Part shown: positions 39,535 through 47,599 of the stretch, piece after piece
How positions within the stretch are numbered: position 1 is the first letter of the stretch
Layout of the letters: each line of letters begins with the position of its first letter
Origin: Cellulomonas sp. APG4
GTDB taxonomy: Bacteria; Actinomycetota; Actinomycetes; Actinomycetales; Cellulomonadaceae
Direction: 5' to 3'
Assembly (NCBI RefSeq): GCF_009996735.1
Contig: NZ_JAACYI010000001.1
Span: 256,522-320,521, forward strand
Length of the DNA: 64,000 nucleotides
Notes under the pieces: generated by a model
Told to the model about the DNA's origin: nothing
Database searches by the model: none
Seen by the model: only the letters and a program-made list of their open reading frames with translations
Made by a program: the position numbers and the translations under genes

Positions 39535-41022
39535 ATGAGCACGAGCACACCGCCTCCCGGCGGCCCCACCGACCCCGCCGGCCCCACCACGGCCGGCCCC
39601 CAGGCCCCCCGCTCCACAGGAGTGGACGGGTTCTTCGACGGCGTGCGCCGCACAGGCCTCGTGCGCTCGGACGAGCGCTGGATCGGCGGTGTCGCGGGAG
39701 GACTCGCGCAGCGCCTGAACATCGACCCGCTCGTGACGCGCGGCCTCCTCGCGGTCTCGGTGCTGCTCGGCGGCCTCGGCCTCGTCCTCTACGGGATCGG
39801 CTGGGCCCTCCTGCCCGAGCAGCGCGACGGTCGCATCCACCTCCAGCAGCTGTTCCGTGGTGACTTCGACATCGCCGTCCTGGGCGCGTTCCTCGTGACC
39901 GCCGCAGGTCTGTCGACCCCCGGACGTCTCGCCCCCGGCGGCTGGTGGTGGGGCGGGGACGGCGGAGGCTGGTCGACGCTGCTGTGGATCGCCGCGATCG
40001 CCGTCGTCGTGGTCGTGGCCGTCACCGCGAGCCGCGACCGCGGCGGCGCGGGCCCCACGACGGCCCTGCCGCCCACAGCTCCCCCGCCCCCGCCCGGGGG
40101 CGCCACGCCCGTCACGCCGGCCGACGCCGACCCGAACCGAGGACCTCAGATGACCCAGCCCGCACCCCCGCCCCCCGGGCCCGCCGCGGGGACCTCCGCG
40201 GCCGCCGCGACCGGTCCCACGGCCCGCACGTCCGTGGGAGGCGGGCCGACGACGGCGCTCCCGCCGCGGCCGGGCGCGTACACCTCGTACGGCCCGCCGG
40301 CCCCGGGCCAGCCCGGCGGCTACGGCCCGCCTCCCCCACGGGGCCCCGTACCCCCGCCCGTGGCGCTCCCGCGACGCCGGCCGAGCGGACCCGGGGCGAC
40401 CACCACCGGCGTCGTCACGGCGCTCACCCTGCTCGCGCTGGCGGTGCTCATGTACCTCGAGCGCGAGGGCAGCTTCGACGGCCCGGTGCTGCTCACGGCC
40501 GGTGCCGTCGGCATCGTGCTCGCAGGCCTCGCCGTCGTCGTGTCGGGTCTGCGTGGTCGCACCAGCGGTGCGCTGGGGTGGCTCGCCGTCGTCGGTGTGC
40601 TGATCGTCGGGCCCGGCCTGGCGATCGCCGACCACGAGTGGGGCTGGTACGGCTCGAGCACCGGTGTGGGCGACCTCGACCACACCCCGACCACGGTCGC
40701 CCAGGCCGAGCGCGGCTACTCGATCGGCGCGGGCGAGGCCCGTGTCGACCTGACCGAGATCCCGCTCGACGACACCCCGGTCGAGGTCCCCATCAGCGTC
40801 GGGGCGGGTGACGTCACCGTCCTCGTCCCCGAGGGCAGCGACTACGCCGCCGACGTGCGCATCTTCGCGGGTGAGATCCGCTGGCTCGACGACTCGTTCT
40901 CGCGCGCGGGTGCGGGCGACACGCTCGAGCTCGAGTCGCCCGCGGTCGAGCGCGGCGCCGAGCCCGAGATCGTGCTCGACATCAGTGTGGGCGCCGGCAC
41001 CGTGACGGTGGAGGAGCGATGA
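39535..41022 (+). CDS. PspC-domain membrane protein with LiaF-like C-terminus
   Basis: 495 residues. After a Pro-rich start comes a PspC domain (about residues 40-105; RSDERWIGGVAGGLAQRLNIDPLVTRGLLAV). Then follow a membrane segment, a long Pro/Gly/Thr-rich linker (about 170-285), four membrane segments, and a C-terminal beta-domain (SIGAGEARVDLTEIPLDDTPVEVPISVGAGDVTVLVPEG) like the LiaF/DUF2154 'toastrack' fold. LiaF-type proteins restrain a cognate LiaSR system, so this is the likely partner of the divergent kinase/regulator. Its stop overlaps the next gene (ATGA). Confidence 0.88.
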   Translation: MSTSTPPPGGPTDPAGPTTAGPQAPRSTGVDGFFDGVRRTGLVRSDERWIGGVAGGLAQRLNIDPLVTRGLLAVSVLLGGLGLVLYGIGWALLPEQRDGRIHLQQLFRGDFDIAVLGAFLVTAAGLSTPGRLAPGGWWWGGDGGGWSTLLWIAAIAVVVVVAVTASRDRGGAGPTTALPPTAPPPPPGGATPVTPADADPNRGPQMTQPAPPPPGPAAGTSAAAATGPTARTSVGGGPTTALPPRPGAYTSYGPPAPGQPGGYGPPPPRGPVPPPVALPRRRPSGPGATTTGVVTALTLLALAVLMYLEREGSFDGPVLLTAGAVGIVLAGLAVVVSGLRGRTSGALGWLAVVGVLIVGPGLAIADHEWGWYGSSTGVGDLDHTPTTVAQAERGYSIGAGEARVDLTEIPLDDTPVEVPISVGAGDVTVLVPEGSDYAADVRIFAGEIRWLDDSFSRAGAGDTLELESPAVERGAEPEIVLDISVGAGTVTVEER

Positions 41023-41471
41023 GCGCCCAGCCCGAGCGCGGGCACGAGCCCGACGCCACCACGAGCCCGACGGACGCCTCCGCGCCCCCGGACCAGACCA
41101 GGACGGAGACCACCATGGACGCACGCACGAGCGCGTCGGACGCCGACGACGCCCCCACCGCACGCCTCGACGAGCCATCGGCCGGGGCACGGCCCGACGC
41201 CGAGCAGCACCCGGACGTCCCGGTCGACGCCTCCGCCACCGCGTCCGGGGTTCCCGCCGGTGCGGCGGGCGACGCCCCGGAGCCCGACGAGCGGGGCGTA
41301 CGCGTCGGGACCGTCGTCTGGGGTCTGGTGATCGCCGCGATCGGGGTCGGGCTGATCGCCACGGTCGCCGGCGCGAGGTTCGACGTCGAGCTCGCGGTCA
41401 TCGCCCTCGTGGCTGCCGCAGGTGTCGCGCTGCTCGTGGGCTCGGTCGCCAAGAGCCTGCGTCGGCGCTGA
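41019..41471 (+). CDS. Small two-TM membrane protein downstream of PspC gene
   Basis: 150 residues. The first 95 are acidic and Ala/Thr/Pro-rich, without order. Two hydrophobic segments close the protein (VGTVVWGLVIAAIGVGLIATVAG and AVIALVAAAGVALLVGSVAKSL), with a basic end, RRR. It is translationally coupled to the PspC/LiaF-like gene by a 4-base overlap and probably works with it. The family is not recognised. Confidence 0.82.
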   Translation: MSAQPERGHEPDATTSPTDASAPPDQTRTETTMDARTSASDADDAPTARLDEPSAGARPDAEQHPDVPVDASATASGVPAGAAGDAPEPDERGVRVGTVVWGLVIAAIGVGLIATVAGARFDVELAVIALVAAAGVALLVGSVAKSLRRR

Positions 41472-41508
41472 CGCACCGGGGCCGGCAGGAGGGGCCGACC
41501 CCACACGA

Positions 41509-41544
41509 CGACGGCCGTACCAGCGGGTGCTGGTACGGCCGTCG
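41509..41544. terminator. Bidirectional hairpin between convergent genes
   Basis: Perfect 16-bp stem (41509-41524 with 41529-41544) and a GGGT loop, placed between two convergent membrane-protein genes. Confidence 0.9.
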
Positions 41545-41587
41545 GGTGCGTCGCCGCGGTGGGGTGGGCGGTGCGGCGACGCGGCTC

Positions 41588-42046
41588 TCACGCCGTGGCG
41601 GGGACCGCCGAGGGGGTCGCGCCGATCACGGCGTCCGCCGGGACGAGCTTGCGCAGGGCCCAGCCGATGAGGATGAACAGCACGCCCATGCCGGCGGCGA
41701 AGGCGGCGATGCCGAAGGCGATCACGGAGGTGAACAGCGAGGCGCGCAGGAACGAGGCGTTCATGACCGTGGCGCGGGCCGGGTCCTCGCGGTCGAGCTC
41801 GGCGTAGGTCTTGCCGCCCGAGCCGTCGAGGGCGTGGTGGTTGATGATGTCGGCCTGGACGTAGGCGTCCAGCGGGCCGTTGACGACGTTGCCCTGGAAG
41901 GCCATGGCGTCGTCGGGGATGGTGATGTTCTCGGCCACGAGCTGGCTGCGCACGACGAGCCAGGTGGCGCCGCCGCCGAGGACGAGGACGAGGCCCGCGA
42001 TGATGGCGACGAGGCCGACGACCCGGACCGACTTGGTGGAGGACAT
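41588..42046 (-). CDS. Membrane protein of a family often mislabelled LigA
   Basis: 152 residues. TM1 (VVGLVAIIAGLVLVLGGGATWLVV), an extracytoplasmic loop of about 75 residues with ENITIPDDAMAFQGNVVNGPLDAYVQADIINHHAL, and TM2 (SVIAFGIAAFAAGMGVLFILIGWAL). Close relatives are often labelled 'aromatic ring-opening dioxygenase LigA', but nothing here resembles a dioxygenase: no metal site, and two membrane segments. AGGAAG precedes the ATG. The role is unknown. Confidence 0.85.
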   Translation of the reverse strand: MSSTKSVRVVGLVAIIAGLVLVLGGGATWLVVRSQLVAENITIPDDAMAFQGNVVNGPLDAYVQADIINHHALDGSGGKTYAELDREDPARATVMNASFLRASLFTSVIAFGIAAFAAGMGVLFILIGWALRKLVPADAVIGATPSAVPATA

Positions 42047-42232
42047 GGGGGTTCTTCCTTCCCAGGATCTTGCTCTTCCGGGATCGGTAGCGCCTCACCC
42101 GGTGAGCCCGTCGTCGAGCTCATGACACGAGACTGGCAGGGAGAATCCGGGGGCACCTGGGCCGATGGTCCGTGGGCCGTTGGTCCCCCGGGCGGAGGCC
42201 GCCACATGCACGACAGGACGCGTCGACGCAGG

Positions 42233-43375
42233 TCAGAGCAGTTTCTGGAAGCCGAGGTCGCGTGCTCGTCGGTACTCGGCCTCCGCGGCCGCGAGCGCGT
42301 GGTCCCAGTCGAAGACCGGACGGTCACCGCGCGCACGGGCAGCGAGGCCGGCGAGGAGCCCGGGCTCGGTGGCGAGCCGCACGAGCCAGCGCGCCATGCA
42401 CGCGTCGTCGTCCACGAGCACGCCGTCGACCCCGTGCGTCACGAATCCCTCGATCCCCGTGCCCCGGCGCGCGAGCACCACGAGCCCCGCCGCGCGCGCC
42501 TCGAGCGCCGCGATCCCGAAGGCCTCGAGCGTCGCCGGCGCCACGAACACGTCGGCGTCGGTGTACGCGGCGCGAACCGCGTCCCGCGCGACCCGGCCGC
42601 GCAGGTGCACGACGTCCGCGAGACCGCGTCGCCGGACACGGCGCTCGAGGCCGGCCCGCAGGGGTCCGTCACCGAGGACGTCGAGGCGCAGGGCGCCCGG
42701 CTCGAGCTGGGTCATCGCGTCCTCGACCACGTCCACCAGGGCGCGCCCACGCTTGCGGGGCGCGAGCCGCATGGTCGCGACGCAACGCAGGGGCGCGTCG
42801 GCGGGGCGCTCGACCCGGCTCGCGGGCGGCGGTGCCCACCGCTCGAGGTCCATCCCGTTGGGCACGACCGCGACGTCACGGCCGAACACCTGCGCGACCC
42901 TGTCCGCTGCGGGCCGCGAGACGGCGCTCAGCGCGACGGGCGCCGCGCGCCACCGCGTGCGCGCGACCCCCTGGCGCAGCACGGGTGCGATCCCGTCGAG
43001 CATGCAGTGCCACGTGATCGCGGTGGGCGCCCCCGCCTCGACGGCCACCCGCGCACCGTCGAACGCGAACGGCGAGACGACGCCGGCGTGCACGTGCACG
43101 GCGTCGGGGGCGAGCTCGCGCAGCAGGCTGCGCATCCGGGGCGGCGCGGCCGGGTTGATCGGCAGGTCGAACGGCACGTGCGTGCCCAGGCGGTGGACGC
43201 GCACGCCGTCGTCGTCGTCGATCTCTCCCCTGCGCTGCCCCGCGGCGCCCGGGGTGGCCGTCAGCACGTGGACCTCGTGCCCCGCGGCGACCTGGGCCCG
43301 CGCGAGGTCGCGCACCTGGGACTCGATCCCCCCGGTGCGGGGCGCGTAGCAGTCGGAGACGTGGACGATCCGCAC
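42233..43375 (-). CDS. GT4-family glycosyltransferase
   Basis: 380 residues, GT-B fold. The N-terminal domain starts MRIVHVSDCYAPRTGGIESQV with the Gly-rich acceptor loop, then PDAVHVHAGVVSPFAF and the VVPNGMDLERW hinge. The C-terminal donor domain has the GT4 E-x7-E region (TLEAFGIAALEARAAG) and a basic RLAPRKRGRAL stretch contacting phosphates. It is similar to PimA-like or capsule mannosyltransferases, but donor and acceptor cannot be read. The GTG start has TAGCCT six bases upstream and no RBS, suggesting a leaderless mRNA. Confidence 0.9.
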   Translation of the reverse strand: MRIVHVSDCYAPRTGGIESQVRDLARAQVAAGHEVHVLTATPGAAGQRRGEIDDDDGVRVHRLGTHVPFDLPINPAAPPRMRSLLRELAPDAVHVHAGVVSPFAFDGARVAVEAGAPTAITWHCMLDGIAPVLRQGVARTRWRAAPVALSAVSRPAADRVAQVFGRDVAVVPNGMDLERWAPPPASRVERPADAPLRCVATMRLAPRKRGRALVDVVEDAMTQLEPGALRLDVLGDGPLRAGLERRVRRRGLADVVHLRGRVARDAVRAAYTDADVFVAPATLEAFGIAALEARAAGLVVLARRGTGIEGFVTHGVDGVLVDDDACMARWLVRLATEPGLLAGLAARARGDRPVFDWDHALAAAEAEYRRARDLGFQKLL

Positions 43376-43381
43376 GCGACC

Positions 43382-43387
43382 AGGCTA
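43382..43387 (-). promoter_or_regulatory. -10 hexamer of leaderless glycosyltransferase gene
   Basis: Minus-strand TAGCCT followed by GGTCGC and the GTG start at 43375. Confidence 0.5.
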
Positions 43388-43480
43388 GCCCGCGCGCGCC
43401 GGCCCACTGTGAGCGGGCTCGCACCAGGTCACCCGGTGCCGATCGTGCAGAAGCAGCCCTGACCGGCCGATGACCTGGAC

Positions 43481-44980
43481 ATGGGTCCCTGGTCTGCCGC
43501 GCGCGTGCACGTCACGTCCGCGCTGACCGCGGTCGTGCTGGTCGCCGCCTTCTGGGCCGCCCCGCGTCCCTGGACCGGTGCTGTGATCGCACTCGCCAGC
43601 GCACTCGCGGTCGTGGCCCTCGTCGCCGTGCTGCGCGGCCGTCCCGTGCCCGACCCCGCACCCTGGTGGCTCGTCACGCTCGCCCTCGGCGCGCTCACCG
43701 TGCACAACGTCGAGTCGCTGCGACACGTCGCCCTGCTCGGGCACCCGCGCGGCTCGGGCCCTGTGTTCGACCTGAGCCTTCCCCTGGGGTACGCGGCCCT
43801 GCTGGTCGCCGCCATGGTGGTGGTCTTCCGGTACGCGCGCCGCGACGCGGGCGGCGTGATCGAGGCCGTCCTCGTCGCCGTGGGCGCCGCGAGCCTCATG
43901 TGGGCGCTGCTGCTCGAGCCCGCCCTCACCCGCGCGGACGCGCCTGCGGGACGTCGCGTCTACGTGCTCGTGGTCGTGCTCCTGATCACGGGCATCGCGG
44001 GGGCCGTGGTGCGCGCGGCCCTGGTCTCGCGCGAGGCCCGCGGGACCCTCGGCTACCTGCTCGTGGCCGTGGCGTCGATCCTCGTCGGCAACGCGGGTGC
44101 GGTCCTGACGGCAGACCCGCAGACCCAGGTCGCCGCGCGGTGGGTGGGCGCGGTCTGGGTGCTCGGCTACCTCGGCCTCGCAGCCGCGGCCCTGCACCCG
44201 TCCCTGGTGCACCTGGCCACACCCGGGCGGCCGCTCGTCTCACGCCTGACCGACCGACGGCTCGTGTTCCTCGGTGCCACGCTCGCGCTCAACCCGGCTC
44301 TCGCCGCGCTGCAGCACATGCGCGGGTACGAGATCGACGCGTCGCTGCTGCTGGTCGCCTCGGTGCTCGTGGTGCCGCTCGCCCTCGCCCGGGTCGCGGG
44401 CCTGGTGCGGCTCCAGACGGCGACCGAGGCCGAGCTCGCGCGCCTCGCGACGCGCGACGAGCTCACCGGGCTCCCCAACCGTCGTGCGATCGACCTGCAC
44501 CTCGAGGAGTCGGTCGACCGCGTGCGGGCCGGCCTCTCTGCGGGGGTCCTCGTGCTCTTCCTCGACCTCGACGACTTCAAGGCCGTCAACGACGCGCACG
44601 GCCACGGGACGGGGGACGAGCTCCTCGTGACGGTGGCGCGGCGGCTGCGGGCCGCGGTGCGTGAGCACGACGTCGTCGGCCGGTTCGGGGGCGACGAGTT
44701 CGTGGTGGTGGCCGAGGGCGACCCCGACGACCTGCGCGCGAGCGCCGTCGCACGGGTCGTGGAGGCGCTCGACGCCCCCGTGCGCCTCGGGCCCGTCACG
44801 GCCTCCGCCCGAGCGAGCATCGGCACGGTGGCCGCGCGGTCGGGCGAGCCGGTCACGGCCGCCCAGCTCCTCTCGGCGGCCGACGCGAGCATGTACGACC
44901 GCAAGCGCGAGGTCCGGGCGCGACGCGGCGAGGACGCCCCGTCGAGGGCCTCGGTCGACGGGGTGCCGGCGGAGCCGTGA
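43481..44980 (+). CDS. Membrane-anchored GGDEF diguanylate cyclase
   Basis: 499 residues. Nine or ten membrane segments fill the first 310 residues. The GGDEF domain follows: LATRDELTGLPNRRAIDLHLE, LFLDLDDFKAVNDAHGHGTGD, the inhibitory RxxD (REHD) and the exact motif GGDEF. Predicted to be active and product-inhibited. The large membrane part resembles no named sensor such as MHYT or MASE. The start at ATG 43481 is uncertain because the RBS is weak. Convergent with guaA, 15 bp apart. Confidence 0.9.
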   Translation: MGPWSAARVHVTSALTAVVLVAAFWAAPRPWTGAVIALASALAVVALVAVLRGRPVPDPAPWWLVTLALGALTVHNVESLRHVALLGHPRGSGPVFDLSLPLGYAALLVAAMVVVFRYARRDAGGVIEAVLVAVGAASLMWALLLEPALTRADAPAGRRVYVLVVVLLITGIAGAVVRAALVSREARGTLGYLLVAVASILVGNAGAVLTADPQTQVAARWVGAVWVLGYLGLAAAALHPSLVHLATPGRPLVSRLTDRRLVFLGATLALNPALAALQHMRGYEIDASLLLVASVLVVPLALARVAGLVRLQTATEAELARLATRDELTGLPNRRAIDLHLEESVDRVRAGLSAGVLVLFLDLDDFKAVNDAHGHGTGDELLVTVARRLRAAVREHDVVGRFGGDEFVVVAEGDPDDLRASAVARVVEALDAPVRLGPVTASARASIGTVAARSGEPVTAAQLLSAADASMYDRKREVRARRGEDAPSRASVDGVPAEP

Positions 44981-44995
44981 CTCAGGCGCGCGGGC

Positions 44996-46603
44996 TCACT
45001 CCCACTCGATGGTGCCCGGAGGCTTGCTGGTCACGTCGAGCACCACGCGGTTGACCTCGGGCACCTCGTTCGTGATGCGGGTCGAGATCGTCGCGAGCAC
45101 CTCGTAGGGCACGCGCGTCCAGTCCGCCGTCATCGCGTCCTCGGAGCTCACCGGGCGCAGCACCACGGGGTGGCCGTAGGTGCGCCCGTCGCCCTGGACG
45201 CCCACCGAGCGCACGTCGGCGAGCAGCACGACCGGGCACTGCCAGATCGTCCGGTCGAGACCCGCGCTGGTGAGCTCGGCGCGCGCGATCGCGTCGGCCG
45301 CGCGCAGCACGTCGAGGCGCTCGGCCGTGACCTCGCCGATGATGCGGATGCCCAGGCCCGGCCCGGGGAACGGCTGGCGCCACACGATCGCGTCGGGCAG
45401 GCCGAGCTCGAGGCCCACGGCGCGCACCTCGTCCTTGAACAGGGTGCGCAACGGCTCGACCAACTCGAACTGCAGGTCGTCGGGCAGGCCGCCCACGTTG
45501 TGGTGCGACTTGATGTTGGCGGCGCCCTCGCCACCACCCGACTCGACGACGTCCGGGTAGAGGGTGCCCTGGACGAGGAACCGCACCTCCTCGCCGTGCG
45601 CGCCGCTCTCGGCGACGACCTCGCGCGCCGCCGCCTCGAACGTGCGGATGAACTCGCGACCGATGATCTTGCGCTTGGTCTCGGGGTCGGTGACGCCCGC
45701 GAGCGCCGTGAGGAACTGCTCGCGCGCGTCGACGACCTTGAGCTGGACGCCCGTCGCCGCCACGAAGTCCGTCTCGACCTGCTCGGCCTCGCCCGCACGT
45801 AGCAGCCCGTGGTCCACGAACACGCACGTGAGCTGGTCGCCGACGGCGCGCTGCACCAGCGCGGCCGCGACCGCGGAGTCCACGCCGCCCGAGAGGCCGC
45901 AGATCACCCGCGCGTCGCCCACCTGCGCGCGGATGCGGTCGACCTGCTCGGCGACGATGTTGCCGGCCGACCACGTGGGGCGCAGGCCTGCACCGCGGTA
46001 GAGGAAGTTCTCGAGCACGTGCTGCCCCAGCGGCGAGTGCTTGACCTCGGGGTGCCACTGGACGCCGTAGAGGCGACGGCCACGGTCCTCGAACGCCGCG
46101 ACGGGCGCACCCGTGGACGAGGCGAGCACGTCGAAGCCCTCGGGCGCCGCGTGCACGGCGTCGCCGTGGCTCATCCAGACCGACTGCTCCGTGGGTGACC
46201 CGGCGAGCAGCACGCCCGTGTCCGCGACGTCCACGTGCGTGCCGCCGTACTCGCGCGTCCCGGTGCGTGCGACCGTTCCGCCCAGCTGCTGGGCCATCGC
46301 CTGGAAGCCGTAGCAGATCCCGAGCACGGGCACCCCCGCCTCGAACAGCCGACGGTCGACGGCGGGGGCACCCTCCTCGTACACGCTGGCGGGCCCTCCG
46401 GACAGGATCACGGCCGCGGGGCGCCGGGCGAGGATGTCCTCGACCGAGGCCGTGTGCGGCACGAGCTCGGAGTACACGTTCGCCTCGCGCACGCGGCGCG
46501 CGATGAGCTGGGCGTACTGGGCGCCCAGGTCGACGACGACGACCGGGCCGTCGGGGTGCGCCGGGGTCTCGGCCGGCTCGGGGCGTGCGTGGGAGTCGCT
46601 CAC
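44996..46603 (-). CDS. guaA: GMP synthase (glutamine-hydrolysing)
   Basis: 535 residues. Converts XMP to GMP using glutamine and ATP. The class I amidotransferase triad is Cys97 (GICYG), His184 and Glu186 ([10 protein letters not shown]). The ATP-pyrophosphatase P-loop is [11 protein letters not shown] (238-243 core). The C-terminal dimerisation and XMP-binding part ends with [18 protein letters not shown], the family's invariant terminus. The GTG start lies 7 nt after TAGACT with no separate leader, so translation is probably leaderless. Confidence 0.97.
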   Translation of the reverse strand: MSDSHARPEPAETPAHPDGPVVVVDLGAQYAQLIARRVREANVYSELVPHTASVEDILARRPAAVILSGGPASVYEEGAPAVDRRLFEAGVPVLGICYGFQAMAQQLGGTVARTGTREYGGTHVDVADTGVLLAGSPTEQSVWMSHGDAVHAAPEGFDVLASSTGAPVAAFEDRGRRLYGVQWHPEVKHSPLGQHVLENFLYRGAGLRPTWSAGNIVAEQVDRIRAQVGDARVICGLSGGVDSAVAAALVQRAVGDQLTCVFVDHGLLRAGEAEQVETDFVAATGVQLKVVDAREQFLTALAGVTDPETKRKIIGREFIRTFEAAAREVVAESGAHGEEVRFLVQGTLYPDVVESGGGEGAANIKSHHNVGGLPDDLQFELVEPLRTLFKDEVRAVGLELGLPDAIVWRQPFPGPGLGIRIIGEVTAERLDVLRAADAIARAELTSAGLDRTIWQCPVVLLADVRSVGVQGDGRTYGHPVVLRPVSSEDAMTADWTRVPYEVLATISTRITNEVPEVNRVVLDVTSKPPGTIEWE

Positions 46604-46610
46604 CCTGCGG

Positions 46611-46616
46611 AGTCTA
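46611..46616 (-). promoter_or_regulatory. -10 hexamer of leaderless guaA promoter
   Basis: Minus-strand TAGACT, then CCGCAGG and the GTG start of guaA. This lies inside the 3' end of the upstream membrane-protein gene, whose stop is at 46614-46616. Confidence 0.5.
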
Positions 46617-47117
46617 GTGAGGGGCGACCGACGGCCCGGGCGCCGTCCGCGCCGCGGAGCGGGACCGGCAGAGCGCACCGGCACCGAGTGCCGCGCCGGC
46701 GCCCACCAGCACGGCGACCACCTGGGTGCCGAGGACCGGAAGGACCGCCCCGAGCCACTCCGCCGCCGGCGCGGTGAACGACCCGCGCCCGAAGGAGCCC
46801 AGCGGTCCCCACGCCAGCGTGCCGACCACCGCCACGACGGCGAGCACCAGCACCGTGGGCAGCCCGACGAGGAGCCACTGGGCGGGCCCGCTGCCCGCGC
46901 CCGGGGCGAGCCGCAGCTCGTGCACGACCACGGCGGTCGCCGCTCCCGCGCCGGCGGCCACGATGCCCACGAGGGACGAGACCAGGGCGTTGACGCCGTA
47001 GGCGCCCGCATGGACCGCGAGCGCGAGGAACGGCACGGCCAGGGCGTCGACGACGGTCACGACGCCCAGCCCGGCGAGCGTCGCGACCAGCACGTCGCGG
47101 CCGCGCAGCGGACTCAC
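46614..47117 (-). CDS. Polytopic membrane protein of unknown function
   Basis: 167 residues with four hydrophobic segments ([71 protein letters not shown] and [25 protein letters not shown]). It begins at a GTG overlapping the stop of the DUF3817 gene (GTGA) and ends about 10 bp before guaA, suggesting a DUF3817-membrane protein-guaA transcript in addition to guaA's own promoter. The family is not recognised. Confidence 0.8.
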   Translation of the reverse strand: MSPLRGRDVLVATLAGLGVVTVVDALAVPFLALAVHAGAYGVNALVSSLVGIVAAGAGAATAVVVHELRLAPGAGSGPAQWLLVGLPTVLVLAVVAVVGTLAWGPLGSFGRGSFTAPAAEWLGAVLPVLGTQVVAVLVGAGAALGAGALCRSRSAARTAPGPSVAPH

Positions 47118-47485
47118 CTGGTCACCACGGTGGCCGTGGGCCGGCCCGTCGCGACCCGCGCGGAACCGTCCGCGTGCACACGGCGCTCGACGACGAACGA
47201 GAGCACCGGCACCACGCCGGCGAGCACGAGTGCCGTCAGCCGGCCGAACGACCAGCGCATGGTCGACCAGAGGTCCACGACCGTCACGAGGTAGACGACG
47301 TAGATCCAGCCGTGGGCGAACGGCACCCACTCGATCCAGCGCATCACGTCGTCCGGTGCACCGACCACGTACTTCAGCAGCATCTCGACCACGAGCACGA
47401 GCAGCATCACGCCCGTGACCCACGCCATCACGCGGTAGCGCCCGAGGGCACCCGTCGCCTTCGCCACCCAGTCCTTGCCGGCCAT
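47114..47485 (-). CDS. DUF3817 membrane protein
   Basis: 123 residues. The DUF3817 pattern is clear: GRYRVMAWVTGVMLLVLVVEMLLKY, then WIEWVPFAHGWIYVVYLVTVVDLW with the conserved H-G-W, then two more membrane segments. The family is common in actinobacteria, often next to guaA, and of unknown function. CGAGGAG before the ATG sets the start. Its stop overlaps the next gene by four bases. Confidence 0.88.
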   Translation of the reverse strand: MAGKDWVAKATGALGRYRVMAWVTGVMLLVLVVEMLLKYVVGAPDDVMRWIEWVPFAHGWIYVVYLVTVVDLWSTMRWSFGRLTALVLAGVVPVLSFVVERRVHADGSARVATGRPTATVVTR

Positions 47486-47585
47486 CTCGCTCCTCGTCTC
47501 GTCCTGCCGCCCATCCTCCCCCACGCGCGTGCGCGGACCGCGCGGGCCGCGAGAAAAGGCGTCGTCGGGTGTCACAGGTCGGACC

Positions 47586-47591
47586 TAGCCT
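47586..47591 (+). promoter_or_regulatory. -10 hexamer of leaderless ABC exporter operon
   Basis: TAGCCT, eight bases before the GTG start of the first exporter subunit; no RBS is present. Confidence 0.5.
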
Positions 47592-47599
47592 TGACCCTC

